From contig CM060195.1 in the NCBI GenBank assembly GCA_030549335.1, forward strand, positions 30,260,874 through 30,324,873: 64,000 bases of DNA, in the 5' to 3' direction. Shown here one piece after another: positions 12,285 through 23,830 of this stretch. Each line of letters opens with the position of its first letter. Positions within the stretch are counted from its first letter, which is position 1. The DNA comes from Pontederia crassipes (lineage: Eukaryota; Streptophyta; Magnoliopsida; Commelinales; Pontederiaceae). The notes under the pieces were generated by a model that did no database searches, was not told the DNA's origin, and was given only the letters and a program-made list of their open reading frames with translations. Position numbers and translations under genes: made by a program.

Positions 12285-14133
12285 GATTTGTAAGATAAAA
12301 TTTTATATATTATCTAAATAAAGGATCATCTAACCGTTTCTGTCGACGTGACGCAATAAAAATAATAAAAATATTATAAATATGTAATAAAATAAATTAA
12401 AAAGGCGGCAGGTTGCCCTCGCCGGAGCCGGAGGAAAGGGGACTCCGCTCCGGGACGTTGCGATGCAGCGGGGAATCATGTGTTGTCGTTCGTCTTCTCA
12501 TTTCTCACCTCGCCTTCGCGCTCTTCCTAAGCGGCGACTTCCTGCGATGAGCTTCTCGTCCGGTCCGGGCACGCAGCATGTATTTGTCGGCGTTGTACCA
12601 AGCTCAGACTTTGGTACAATAATCCTCTTTCTCTCTCATTTTGTAATCCATTCTCTGTTCTGCAATATTGGAAAAGGAAAATTGTTCCACTCGATGCCTT
12701 GGAGAGTTGACTTTGCTGCATGAGTTTTGCAACACCGACCGAATTTCTCATTTCTTGTTGTTTGATGATCCGAAATAATCTGCCATAATTAACATTTTAC
12801 CTTGAGAATCGCAGCTGATGAACTGGCCCCAAGATCTCAATTCAGATTTTCTGATTCCTATTTCAAATTTTTTTTCCAGCTTCTCCTGAGTTTGAATCAG
12901 GACAAGGTTAACATTTGTCCTAATTTCTGTTACAAACTTGAGGGATTCAGATACTTGATCTTTTGATATCTTTGTACATTGTTATAAAGATATGAAATGA
13001 GGCCCATGGGACAATGGCACTCTTCGTGGTAGAGTTGGCCGTGGCTGGAAGCCATCGCCGATCGAGACAACTATGGGCGTAATGTTACATTGGAATTCGC
13101 GATAGGTTTTAGTGAGGAGGTAGGGGATCTTTTTATAACATTAAAGCAAATATAATAAGGATAAAAGGAGTATACAGCTCCATTTTGAGACTGTAATCTA
13201 CAGCTCTTTATCAGAGCTGTCCAAAGTAAAAATCCTTGCGGACAGTGAACCTTCCTGAGATAGTGTCGTCTACATAGTGAATTCGTCACTAAGGAGGTGA
13301 AAAGTTGCTCCATTATTCTCTCTCATCTCCCTTCTCTCTACAACTCCCTTCTTTCTTTTATCACAGTATGTCATTCTTCCTCTCTCTAGTGATGTTAGTT
13401 TTTGTTTCCTTTCTTTCTTTCTTACTTGCTCTCTCTTTTTCTCTCTCTATATCCCCTTAGACCATCTCTCCTTTTCAGTTTCGGGATTGGAACATGAAGC
13501 AAGAGTTTGGCTTCCAAGATGTAGTCGAAAAAATAGAGAAAAAAAGATTTTAATTACAAATTTATGCTCTTTAGAAATTTGTTGATAATTTTGAGGATTT
13601 CAATCAAAATTAGCAGTGGAAGGAGGAGCCCCCGATTCGAAGATTAATAGTTACGAAGGTTTCAATTGAATTTCCTTCGTCTGATAAACATATTATTTTC
13701 TCCTTTTTAGATTGATTGCTTAGTAGCTAGGCGAGCTCACTAGAACATGAGATTTCTAGAGCGTGATCTCAACCATCCGCACCAGTGCCCAGCTCGTCGA
13801 GCACAAGATTTCGAGGGTCGACGAAGCAAGAGGTACCTTTGGCGGACCTCAAAGACAGCTTCTTTGTTTGAAGAAAAAGAAAGAAAAAAAGCGAAGGCGT
13901 AAGATAAGGTCATCCATTATGGAGTTGTATCACTAGTCTTGGGTTTCCATGCTCAACCTTAATGTGTTGATCATCCCACTGGTTGCACAAGATAGAGAGA
14001 GGAGACGTAGAGAAGAAAGTGGAGAAAGAGAGAGGTAAAGGAAAAGGATGGAGGGAGGGAGATACAGAGGCGAAGGGATTTGGGGAAAAAGAAATATGAT
14101 TTTTTTTCTCTAAAAAAGGAAGTTCCATGGCAT
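12285..14133. other. intergenic with a possible GC-rich gene fragment at 12400-12620
   Basis: The part at about 12400-12620 is GC-rich and has an open frame from ATG 12463 (MQRGIMCCRSSSHFSPRLRA...) that could be a detached first exon: the sequence around 12613 reads like a splice donor (CTTTGGTACAATAA). No family is recognised and no downstream coding exons are evident. The rest is AT-rich with CT-rich tracts around 13310-13460. Confidence 0.3.
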
Positions 14134-14136
14134 TAA

Positions 14137-14531
14137 GGCCATGTTTGATTGGGAGGAAAAGGAGGAGAGGAAGAGAAAAAGGATAATGAATTTTTCCTAT
14201 TTGTTTGAATTAAGTTGGAGAGAAATAAAAGTGAAAGTCCTCTCCTTTTCTCTTCATTCTTTTCCAATTTTTTTTCTTCAAATTGAGATGGAAAGAAGGA
14301 AAAAGACATACTTAACATGTATTTTTATTTTTAACCACATAAATTAAACATATAAATTATATATAAAGAATAGAATCATCCAAATAAAATTATCATTCTC
14401 TTTCCTTCTCTTTAATAATGTGAACCAAACACTAATAATTATTCACCCTCGTTCTCTGCATTCTCTTCTCATTTTTTTTCTCATCTTTTTTCTTCCATTC
14501 ATTTTTAATAAAATTTAAACCAAACAGACCC
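14137..14531. mobile_element. Tourist-like (PIF/Harbinger) MITE
   Basis: A 395-base element with terminal inverted repeats GGCCATGTTTG.../...CAAACAGACCC, flanked by TAA at 14134-14136 and 14532-14534. A 3-bp TAA/TTA target and no coding capacity are the hallmarks of Tourist-like MITEs. The interior is purine-rich on the left and pyrimidine-rich on the right, consistent with long degenerate inverted repeats. Confidence 0.7.
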
Positions 14532-14534
14532 TAA

Positions 14535-14887
14535 ATCAGCCTCTAATGACTTCAATTTATTGCTTTATTTTACGAAAAAAGTGAGCACAGCACATCCATC
14601 GACCCCATATAATAAATACATAATGTTAATTTTGTTTGTCCTGAATGGCTCTGTCCTTGCGTATGGGACATTTGAACGGTCTTACAAATTTAAGGGCTAA
14701 CTTGTTAGCTGGATTCCATCATGATTGGTGCATATATTGAAATTATTACCACAGAATGCATTATGTGACTTTTATTTTGGGAAAATATATAGTAAATCCA
14801 CCCTTTCAAGGAAAAAAGGTGAAGTCCTTGGAATTTAAGGATAATCTGGGAACGAGTATGCTATGGGTTCGATCATTTACGTGTACT
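14535..14887. other. short intergenic spacer
   Basis: Between the MITE and the gypsy element. One open frame (14756-14977) runs into the LTR and shows no known domain. Confidence 0.5.
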
Positions 14888-14892
14888 TTACT

Positions 14893-16706
14893 TCTAACGC
14901 TCCAAATCGTGCCACACCACGTGACAGAATACATTTCGAAAACGTTACGGATCATTCTTACGTGTACATCTTATTAATAAAAAATAAGACTTTAACTAGT
15001 CAACTCAACATCGATAAAAGCTAATTAATCATAATTAGATAATAAAAGAGAGTAGCATCATAATATGCGCAAGAATGATAAATGACTTCATAGGAGTCCA
15101 AAGAAAAACTAATACATCAAGTAATAAAAAGAAAGGAAAAAGTTATCCATCATCTAAAGGACTCGATAACCACGTGCAACCACCTACGAGCTCGATCTGT
15201 CACCGTTGGCCACCTTTATCATTCTGACCTTGGCCTGCATTTAAGAACATGCATGGGAGAACCTTCCTATGAGTTTTACAACTCAGTATGAAAGTAAGAT
15301 AAATATCATCATAAGATCATGACACTAGATATGAATCATAAGGATAATATCATCATATAAGAGAAAAGTGAATCATCATCATAATAGGATAATAGAAACA
15401 TATAAAGAGACATGAATAAGAGGTCATAAGTAAACATAATAAAACAGATAAAAGCCGATCATCACAAGAGTGATTCTTTATTCATATGTGTTCATCTTCT
15501 TCATCATCTTATTATTCATCTTTGACTTATTTGGGATATATTTCAACCCACGGAGAGGCCTGCCTCAACCTATCCATCATCATTATCATAACTGATAGAG
15601 CCAGCCCATAACTGACCGTAGTCAGCCCATAACTGTCCGAAGTTAGCCCATAACCTCATCGTCATCAGTCCATCATAAAAGAGCTCTCCATTTAACGATT
15701 TGCATCTTTTATCTCGCATCTTTTAATTAATAAAATCAGATCTTGATAAGAACTTTAAATCAGGATAAAAGATAAGATCATGAAGAGTTAATCAGGGGTA
15801 TAAATGTAATAATCATCATAATTAAGATCTGGAGTAGGAACACAAATCAGGAGTCTAAACATCATAAGATTGATTAAGATCATGTCGGAACTCGGGTCGA
15901 GTAGGACGAAACTCGGGTCGGATTCATACATGGTCATTCTCGGTAAAAATCAGGGAAAACCCGGGTCGAGTTCGGGTTACACCCGGGCCGGGCCGAATAA
16001 TCTTCTTGTTGGGACAGCCGTCGCGCCTGACTATTCATCGTGAAACTCGATCCGGGTTGTCCTCAACCCGGGCCGGGTTTGTCCAGTTGCAGAGCTCCGA
16101 GAGCGCAACAATGACGGATCCGGACCGAGTTCCTACGAACTCAGTCCGGAGGAGAACTTGCCTGGGCCGGGTTCTTCATACGCAGAAACTGTGCGAGTGC
16201 GTAGTATGCGTTCTGTTCATCTTTTCCGGTGACGGCCGTCATCAATCGACATCATAGAATATCATGCTATATCTAGGAACTAACTAGAACATGCTTCAAG
16301 AAACTATCACGAATCTATCCTAGTTCCATACCTTTTAGTTTTCGTCCAAGAAACTATTCATGCAGTCTTCTTCTTCCTCTTCCTCCTTTGCCCGCTCCTC
16401 TTTGTCCAGATGCACGACCGATTCCGTCTGAGTCCTCCGGTGTGTCCCTTGTATGGCGGCGGCCATCAGGGATGAGAAGGAAATGAAAAGGATGCACGTA
16501 CGAGGAGGAACTAGGGTCGGCTCGTGAGAAAATGAAAAGGGGATTCTTGTTTGATTTGGCCTCATATTTATAGGAGAGAAGTTTGAGTTTGGTTGAAACC
16601 AACTCCTCATAAAATCTGATCCCAGATTTTATCTTTTTCCTTCTTTGTTTTATATTCCTTTTCTTTTTCTTTTATTTATTTTCCCCAATTAAGCTCGGGC
16701 GTTACG
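14893..16706 (-). repeat. 3' LTR of the gypsy chromovirus
   Basis: Matches 21055-22878 along its length, for example AACTCGGGTCG blocks, the GGACTCGATAACCA block and the terminal CTCGGGCGTTAC. It is 1814 bases long. Confidence 0.9.
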
Positions 16707-16752
16707 TCATAAACCCCTTAAAATAAAATTCGTCCTCGAATTCAGTCAGGAG

Positions 16753-19700
16753 TTAGGACTTACCAAATAATGTCAAAAATTCTCTTTGCATCTCAGACTC
16801 GAGTTCCCAGGTTGCTTCGTCACCTCGGTGATGGCTCCAAGTCACCTTGACTAGTGGTAGCTTCTTGTTGTTGTGACGTTGGACCTTGATCTCTAGAATC
16901 TGAAAGAGTTGCTCCTCATAGGTAAGGTCATCTTTGAAATTGGGTTCTTCATACCTTACCACATTTGCATCATTATGTTTATACTTTCGGAACGACGTGG
17001 AACACATTATGAACTCGCCCATAGAATGAAGGTAAGGCTAGTCTGCAAGCACCCTCTCCAACTAGCTCAAATACCTCAAAAGGACCAACATATTTTGGAC
17101 TGAGTTTTCCTCTTTTACTGAACCTCATCACTCCTTTAGTTGGGGAAACCTTCAAAAGTACTTGGTCACCTGTCTGAAAATTTTGTTCACGTCGTCCTAT
17201 GTCAGCATAAAACTTTTGTCATGCTTGAGCTGCCTTCATCTTTTTTTGTATTAACTCAACTCTTGTTGAATATTTCTCTGTCTGTTTCAACTTCTTAGCA
17301 TCCAAAATCTTTCTTTCACTTATCTCATTCCAGCATGCAGTTGAACGACACGGTCTCCCATACAAGGTTGCAAAGGGAGCCATAAGAATGCTGAAATGAT
17401 AACTATTATTATAAGCAAACTCAATCAGCGGTAGGTGATCATCCCAGTTGCCCTTCCAGTCAAGGGCACATGCTCTTAACATATTTTCAATTGTTTGGAT
17501 CGTCCTTTCAGTCTGACCGTCCGTTTATGGATGGAATGTCGTACTGTAATTCAGCCTCGTTCCAAAAGAGTCTTGTAGGCCTCTTAAGAATCTGACTGTA
17601 AACCTTGGATCCCTATCTGATACAATGGAGGTGGGGACCCCATGAAGTATGATGATCTCATGAACATATAAATCCATGAGACTCTACACTAATTGTTTGG
17701 ACTTTATGAGTAGAAAGTGTGCAGACTTCATTAACCGATTTACAATCACCCATATGGCATCATGTCCCTTCTGGGTACGGGATAAGCATGTTATGAAATT
17801 CATGGTAATATCTTTCCACTTCCACTGTGGAATGACGAGAGATGTGATCTTTCCGTAAGGCATTCATCCATCACTTCCCTTTTGAGAGCTTCATCACTTG
17901 GGACCATAGACGATTTCTGTATCGGATCCCACCATCTGTTGAGAGCTTAAAATCTTCTTCTTCTTTCTTGCATCTTCCCAACATCTTGGCATACTCAGGA
18001 TCTTGGGTCTGAGCCATAATGATCCTATCCACCAGATTCAGCTGTATCTGATGCATAATTAGTACTGCTCCATTCCTTCTAGGCCTTGACTTTCATAAGG
18101 TTAGTTCCTACATTATCTTATACATCCCATCATCGTTGCAGAGTTCGCCTTACTAGAGTGGTAATTAATGGCGAACTCATAGTCTTTGAAATATTTCTTC
18201 CATCTTCGTTGTCACATATTGAGGTCTCGTTGAGAGAAGACATATTTGAGACTCTTATGGTCGGTGAACACCTCAAATTGTACTCCATAAAGGTAGTGTT
18301 GCCAAATATTTAATGCGAAGACTATTGCTGTAAATTCAAGGTCATGAGTTGGGTAGTTCACTTCATGCTTCTTCAGCTGTCTAGATGCATATGCGATCAC
18401 TTTTTCATGTTGTATGAGTACACATCCCAGTCCTGTGCCACAAGCATCACTGTACACCACATACCCGTCAGTACCTTTCGGAATGGGGAGTATGGGTACA
18501 GTGTTCAACCTGGCCTTCAATTCTTGGAAACTATCCTCGCATTTCTGTGTCCATATGTACTTCACACATTTCTTTGTTAGGTTCGTCAAGGGAGATGCAA
18601 TTTTTGAAAAATTCTTGATGAACCTGCGGTAGTAATCTGCCAATCCGAGGAAGCTACGGATTCCAGCGGCATGTTTGGTCTTGACTAGTGGGATACCGCT
18701 TCTACTTTGGAAGGATCCACAGAATGTCCTTCTTCGAGATTACGTGTCCAAGGAACATAATCCAATCGAGCTAGAACTCACACTTCGATAGTTTGCCATA
18801 TAACTTGTGTTGCCTTAGCTTTTCCAAAACTATCTTCAAGTGTTCTTTGTGTTCTTTATTTTTCGAATAAATCAAGATGTCATCCACAAAGACAATGACA
18901 AACTGATCCAGATACGGTCTGAACACCTGGTTCATGAGATCCATGAAGACTGTAGGGACGTTCGTCAGTCCAAAAGGCATCACTAGATATTCATAGTGAC
19001 CATACCTTGATCGGAAAGCTGTCTTCTGTACATCTTCATCGGCCACTCTAAGTTGGTGGTACCCACTTATTAAGTCAATCTTAGAGAATACCGTGACATT
19101 TGACAGTTGATCGAAGAGGTCGTCGATCCACGGTAGAGGGTACTTGTTCTTGACTGTGACTTTATTCAACATCCGGTAATCAATGCACAATCTTAGAGAG
19201 CCATCATTCTTTTTAACAAATAGCACTGGAGCATCCTAAGGAAATACACTCGGCTTGATAAGCCCCTTGTCTAAAAGTTCTTAAATTTGCTTTTTCAATT
19301 CATGCATCTCAGCCGGTGCCATCTTGTAGGAGGCCTTCGAGATCGGGGCAGTGTCTGGGAGGAGGTCGATTCGAAAATTGCTCTCTCGTTGAAGTGATAA
19401 TCTGGAGATGTCGTCCGAAAAAACATCCTGAAAATCCTGAACTACATCCAGTTGTTGTAGTTGGATCCCTGGGTTGTCCATCTTCATTACATTCACAAGG
19501 AAACCTCTGCATCCCTTCTGTATCATTCTTTGTGCCTAATGACTTCGGTGTCTACCGGTACTGCATCTTCTTATAGGTGGAAGACTCTTCCACGCACCAT
19601 GTTGTTCCCGCCTCTTGTATCACGTGGAGCTGGTGCGGGATCATCCTTCTTAGTAGGACAGTCATGAATGAAATGTCCTTGTTGACCACAGTGCAAGCAT

Positions 19701-20880
19701 ACCCCACCCTTCATCCTACATTCCCCTATGTGGAACATTCTACAGTGGGGACAGGCACCAGTACCCTTGCCTGTTGTTGGGGCTGCAAAAAGGGTCATGG
19801 CTTAATTTACTTTTTCATAAGCATCTTAACTTTATGTTCATCATCTTTACTTCATACGGCCTCGCTCTGTGATCCCGACGTTGGTTCCTACGGTCGGGTC
19901 CTCCTCGGTTCTTATCATTCCAGCGAGTCTGGTTTTGCGCAGAGGGCTACATGAGAGCTTTTCTTTTCACATCCTTCAGCTCTTGCTGCTCCCTAGCTTA
20001 GTTCCTTTTCCATAGTAGTTGCTAACTCCACTGCCAGACTCACATTTGCACATTGACCTGCTAAGGTGCTGGTCCTGATGGTCTGGTTTAAGTCAAATGA
20101 TCTGCCTTCTGTCTATCGCTCATCTTGAGAGTGTTGTACCTCTCTAGACGAACGAATTTGACATAGTATTGAGCCACCGTCATCTGGTCTTAGGAGTGTT
20201 CATCGGGTCGGGTCGACCCATGAACCCGATAACCCGACCCGACCCGTCGGGTCAACTTGGGTTGGAAAGTTGACCCGACCCGACCCGATTGACCCGACCT
20301 TTTATATTTTATTTTTTTTCTTTTTTTATTTAAACTTAAGTCTTATATTTGATTTAAATTTTTTTAAAAAGATTGAAATAAAATATTTTAAGTGTAGAAA
20401 TAATATTAAATAGTTAGAAAACATATTTTATGCCTTTAAAATGATATTAAATAATATTTTTTATATTAAATAAAATATAAAATAGTAAGAAAAAAATTAA
20501 AAAAAAAGAAAATTGCTCGACCACCCGACTCGAACCGGGTCGGGTTGGGTCGGATCCAGCCCCCCTGAAACTCTTGATCCGACACAACCCGACCCGACCA
20601 AATTTGGTCGGGTCGGGTTAGAATATTTAATATTATTTAAGACCAAACTGAGTTGATGGCGTCATAACTGGTGCAACCTGAACAGACAGTGGATGAATTG
20701 TTGGTGTCCGTGACGGTGGGGGTTGCACTAGTGGAGACTGAACTGTCGGCTCCATAGCACGAGCCTGACTCATTTGGACCTCATTCTGGTCCGTTCCTTC
20801 TTGTTGCATATTTCCAATTCCGCCGCTACCACGAGATCATCTCCGACCCCAAGCTCTAGCAGCAAGTGCGCGGCTTGGAG
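16753..20880 (-). other. gag-pol remnants of the gypsy chromovirus
   Basis: Read on the minus strand, from high to low coordinates: gag remnants (about 20880-19800) with a CCHC zinc knuckle near 19640-19760; protease/RT linker (19526-19281); reverse transcriptase with FVDDILIYS-type active site (19226-18771); RNase H (about 18643-18212); integrase (about 18056-17219, with the YGRPCRS block); and a C-terminal chromodomain-like segment with VTWSHHRGDEATWELE (17022-16753). Treated as a fossil; the reading frame is lost in many places and no product is expected. Confidence 0.85.
20191..20640. mobile_element. hAT-like MITE inside the gypsy gag region
   Basis: The insert begins TAGGAGTGTTCATCGGG and has GC-rich GGGTCGGGTCGACCC repeats at both sides of an AT-rich core. 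The core closely resembles that of a second copy at 37742-38104 (shared CTTTTTTTATTTAA, TTAAG/TTTAAATTTT and ATTTTATGCTTTAAAAT blocks). A perfect 34-base palindrome (20586-20619) lies near its right end. The TAGGGGTG-type start suggests a hAT-related MITE; the right boundary is approximate. Confidence 0.55.
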
Positions 20881-21036
20881 GCATCTACATCATCATACAT
20901 CGTCATATTTAGAAAAATGTCCTACACCTTATGAGATAAGATAAACTTACTTGACTTCAGGTGGCGCGATGACTGCTCGTGGGGCTTCCATATGGACTAT
21001 GACATCATATATTAGGACATAAGAATGACCTAACTT

Positions 21037-21052
21037 TAGGCTTTGATACCTA
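21037..21052 (-). other. primer-binding site of the gypsy chromovirus (tRNA-iMet type)
   Basis: On the minus strand the sequence immediately inside the 5' LTR reads TAGGTATCAAAGCC, close to TGGTATCAGAGC, the usual complement of initiator tRNA-Met in plant gypsy elements. Confidence 0.75.
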
Positions 21053-21054
21053 AC

Positions 21055-22878
21055 TTTAACGTCCCCAAATCGCACCCCGCCACATGGCAGAATACGTTTC
21101 GAGAATGCTACGGATCATCCTTACGTGTACATCTTATTGATCAACTTTGACTAGTTAACTCAACATCGATAAAAGCGAAAGACTTAATCATCATTAGACA
21201 ATAAAAGATAGTAGCATCATAATATGCGGAAGAATGATAAATGACTTCATAGGAGTCCAAAGGAAAACTAATACATCAAGAAATAAAAAGAAAGAAAAAA
21301 ACTATTTATCATCTAAAGGACTCGATAACCATGTGCAGCCACCTACGAGCTCAATCTGTCACCGTTGGCCACCTTCATCATTCTGACCTTGGCCTGCATT
21401 TAAGAACACGAAGGGGAGAACCTCCCTATGAGTTTTACAACTTAGTATGAAAGTAAGATAAATATCATCATAAGATCATGACACTAGACATGAATCATAA
21501 GGATAATATCATCATATAAGAGGAAAGTGAATCATGATCATAATGGGATAATAGAAACATATAAAGAGACATATGAATAAGAGGTCATAAGTAAACATCA
21601 TAAAACATGCAAAAGCCGATCACCACAAGAGTGTTTCTTTATTCATATGTGTTTATCTTCTTCATCATCTTATTATTCATCTTTGACTTATTTGGAGTAT
21701 ATTTCAACTCACGGGGAGGCCTACCTCAACCAGTCCATCATCATCATCATAACTGACAGAGCTAGCCCATAACTGATCGAAGTCAGTCCATAATGTGGTC
21801 GTCACCAGTCCATCATAAAAGAACTCTCCATTTAACGATTTACCTCTTTTATCTCACATCTTTTAATTAATAAAATCATATCTTGATAAGAAATTTAAAT
21901 CAGGATAAAAGACAAGATCATGGAGAGTTAATCGAGGGTATAAATGTAATAATAATCATCATCATTAAGATCTGGAGTAGGAACACAAATCAAGAGTCTA
22001 AACATCATAAGATTGACTAAGATCATGTCGGAACCCGGGCCGAGTAAGACGAAACTCGGGTCGGATTCATACATGGTCATTCTCGGTAAAAATCAAGGAA
22101 AACTCAGACCGGGTTCAGGTTACACCCGGGCCGGGTTCGGATCATCTTCTTGTTGGGACAGCTGTCGCGCTCAACTATTCGTCGTGCGTGAAACTCAATC
22201 CGGATCATCCTCAACTCGGGTCGGGTTCATTCAGTTGTAGAGCTTCGAGAGCGCAACAATGGCGGATCCGGGCCGAGTTCCTACGAACTTGGTCTGGAGG
22301 AGGACCTGCCCGGGCCGGGTTCTTCATACACAGAAACTACGCGAGTGTGCAGTACGCGTTCCGTACATCTTTTCCGACAACGATCGACATCAATCGACAT
22401 CATAGAATATCATGCTATATCTAGGAACTAACTAGAACATGCTTCAAGTCTAAAATCAGGATTCTATCATGAATCTATCCTAGTTTCATACCTTTTACTT
22501 TCTGTCCAAGAAACTTTCGTGCAGTCTTCTTCTTCCTCTTCCTCTTTCTCCTCTTCTTCTGCCCGCTCCTCTCTGTCCAGATGCACGACCGATCCCGTCC
22601 GAGTCCTCCGGTGTGTCCCCTGTATGGTGACAGCCGTCAGGGATGAGAAAGAAACGAAAAGGACGCATGCACGAGGAGGAACTAGGGTCGGCTCATGAGG
22701 AAACGAAAAGGGAATTCTTGTTTGATTTGGCCTCATATTTATAGAAGAGAAGTTTGAGTTTGGTTGGAAATCAACTCCTCATAAAATCTGATCCTAGATT
22801 TTATCTTTTTTCTTCTTTGTTTTATATTCCTTTTCTTTTCCTTTTATTTCTTTACTCCAATTAGGCTCGGGCGTTACA
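21055..22878 (-). repeat. 5' LTR of the gypsy chromovirus
   Basis: 1824 bases long, paired with 14893-16706, and bordered by the TTACT target duplication on the outside and the primer-binding site on the inside. Confidence 0.9.
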
Positions 22879-22883
22879 TTACT

Positions 22884-23480
22884 TCTTGGTATTGTTATTT
22901 TTGGGAGGAATAAATATCGATAATGCTTTGAATATGAACACAGTTGTAATTCTATATGGTCCCCTTTCTTAGTCAGGCACTTTAGCACATTTTCAATACG
23001 AGGGTCTCATTGCCCGGTCTGTAATTCATATTAAAAGGGAGTGTCTATATAAACTCTCTAGAGGTTTAAAGAGAAAGTAATCTGATCATTGTAATATTCT
23101 TCTATTTCTTCCATCTAATAAAATTCTGCATCGCCTTAAATTTCTCGAGTTTTCTCGCGGTGCATAATTTCTCTCATGTAGAAATCCTAAGAATAAGGAT
23201 ACCAATCGCATAGACATCCTACTTTATTAGTGAGAGCTTATACCATTACATTAAAAAATAATATTTACAAAGGATAATCCTCATTCTAATGGAACTATTG
23301 GATTATCGTCCTTTCTCGTTTAAAAAAGCTGTATCATGCTAATCACCAGCTAACAACCTAAGCCAGTTTTACAACACATGACACGATATTTCCTTATGAA
23401 AAGATAAGTATTTCTTTGGTACTAGATCGACCATAGAACAACTAGAACTAACCCCATTGATGTCGTGTTCCTTATAATCT
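22884..23480. other. intergenic, no gene recognised
   Basis: Contains a TATA-like CTATATAAACTC at about 23046 followed by TTTAAAGAG... and AATAAAATTCTGC, a layout seen in old LTRs, but no partner repeat or ends are visible. Confidence 0.35.
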
Positions 23481-23830
23481 TGTGATCTGTTGTCTCCCTC
23501 CAAATCGAGACGATTGCGAGAATGAAATGTCACAAGTGACTTATAAATCATTAGCATCCTGAAATTCTCCAAACTTCCTTTGCAATGAAACAACCAAAGA
23601 AGAGATGGTTGATGTCCTTAGCCTCATTTTGTAGAAGGTACATAAAACATCTACAGGGGGCTGCTAATGCAGCCGCTATACTTTTGTAAATAATCTTCCA
23701 TGCTACAAGAGCGACAGCTATTTTAATGCACAGTGGTGCAATTGATCTCCATATAAGCCAAGTAAATCGGCATGGAGTTGCAAGCCCTCATCTCTTATTA
23801 ATGTCAAGTAGACCTTCCTTATTGAGAATT
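23481..23830 (-). mobile_element. LINE-type non-LTR retrotransposon fragment (zf-RVT domain)
   Basis: On the minus strand around 23760-23540 the translation gives WRSIAPL followed further on by NEAKDINHLFFGCFIAKEVW, the pattern of the zinc-binding domain (zf-RVT) found at the C-terminus of plant LINE reverse transcriptases (consensus NEE..HLFF.C..A..VW). No reverse transcriptase core was found nearby, so this is a 3'-terminal fragment. The first zinc cysteines are not conserved. A host gene carrying the same domain is less likely. Confidence 0.6.

Larger units (their letters stand above)
14893..22878 (-). mobile_element. Ty3/gypsy chromovirus (Tekay/Del-like), full-length but decayed
   Basis: Fossil LTR retrotransposon of about 8 kb lying on the minus strand. 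The 5-bp target duplication TTACT is perfect at 14888-14892 and 22879-22883. The 5' LTR is 21055-22878 and the 3' LTR 14893-16706, each about 1.8 kb. A primer-binding site resembling the complement of initiator tRNA-Met (TAGGTATCAAAGCC) sits just inside the 5' LTR. The order protease, RT, RNase H, integrase, chromodomain fits chromoviruses. LTR copies differ at many sites by eye, suggesting an age of some millions of years (inference). Coding parts are broken at well over ten places. Confidence 0.92.

Noticed and set aside
16006-16257. Open frames within the LTRs of the 14.9-22.9 kb element
   Set aside because: They lie in LTR sequence, differ between the two LTRs and show no domain.
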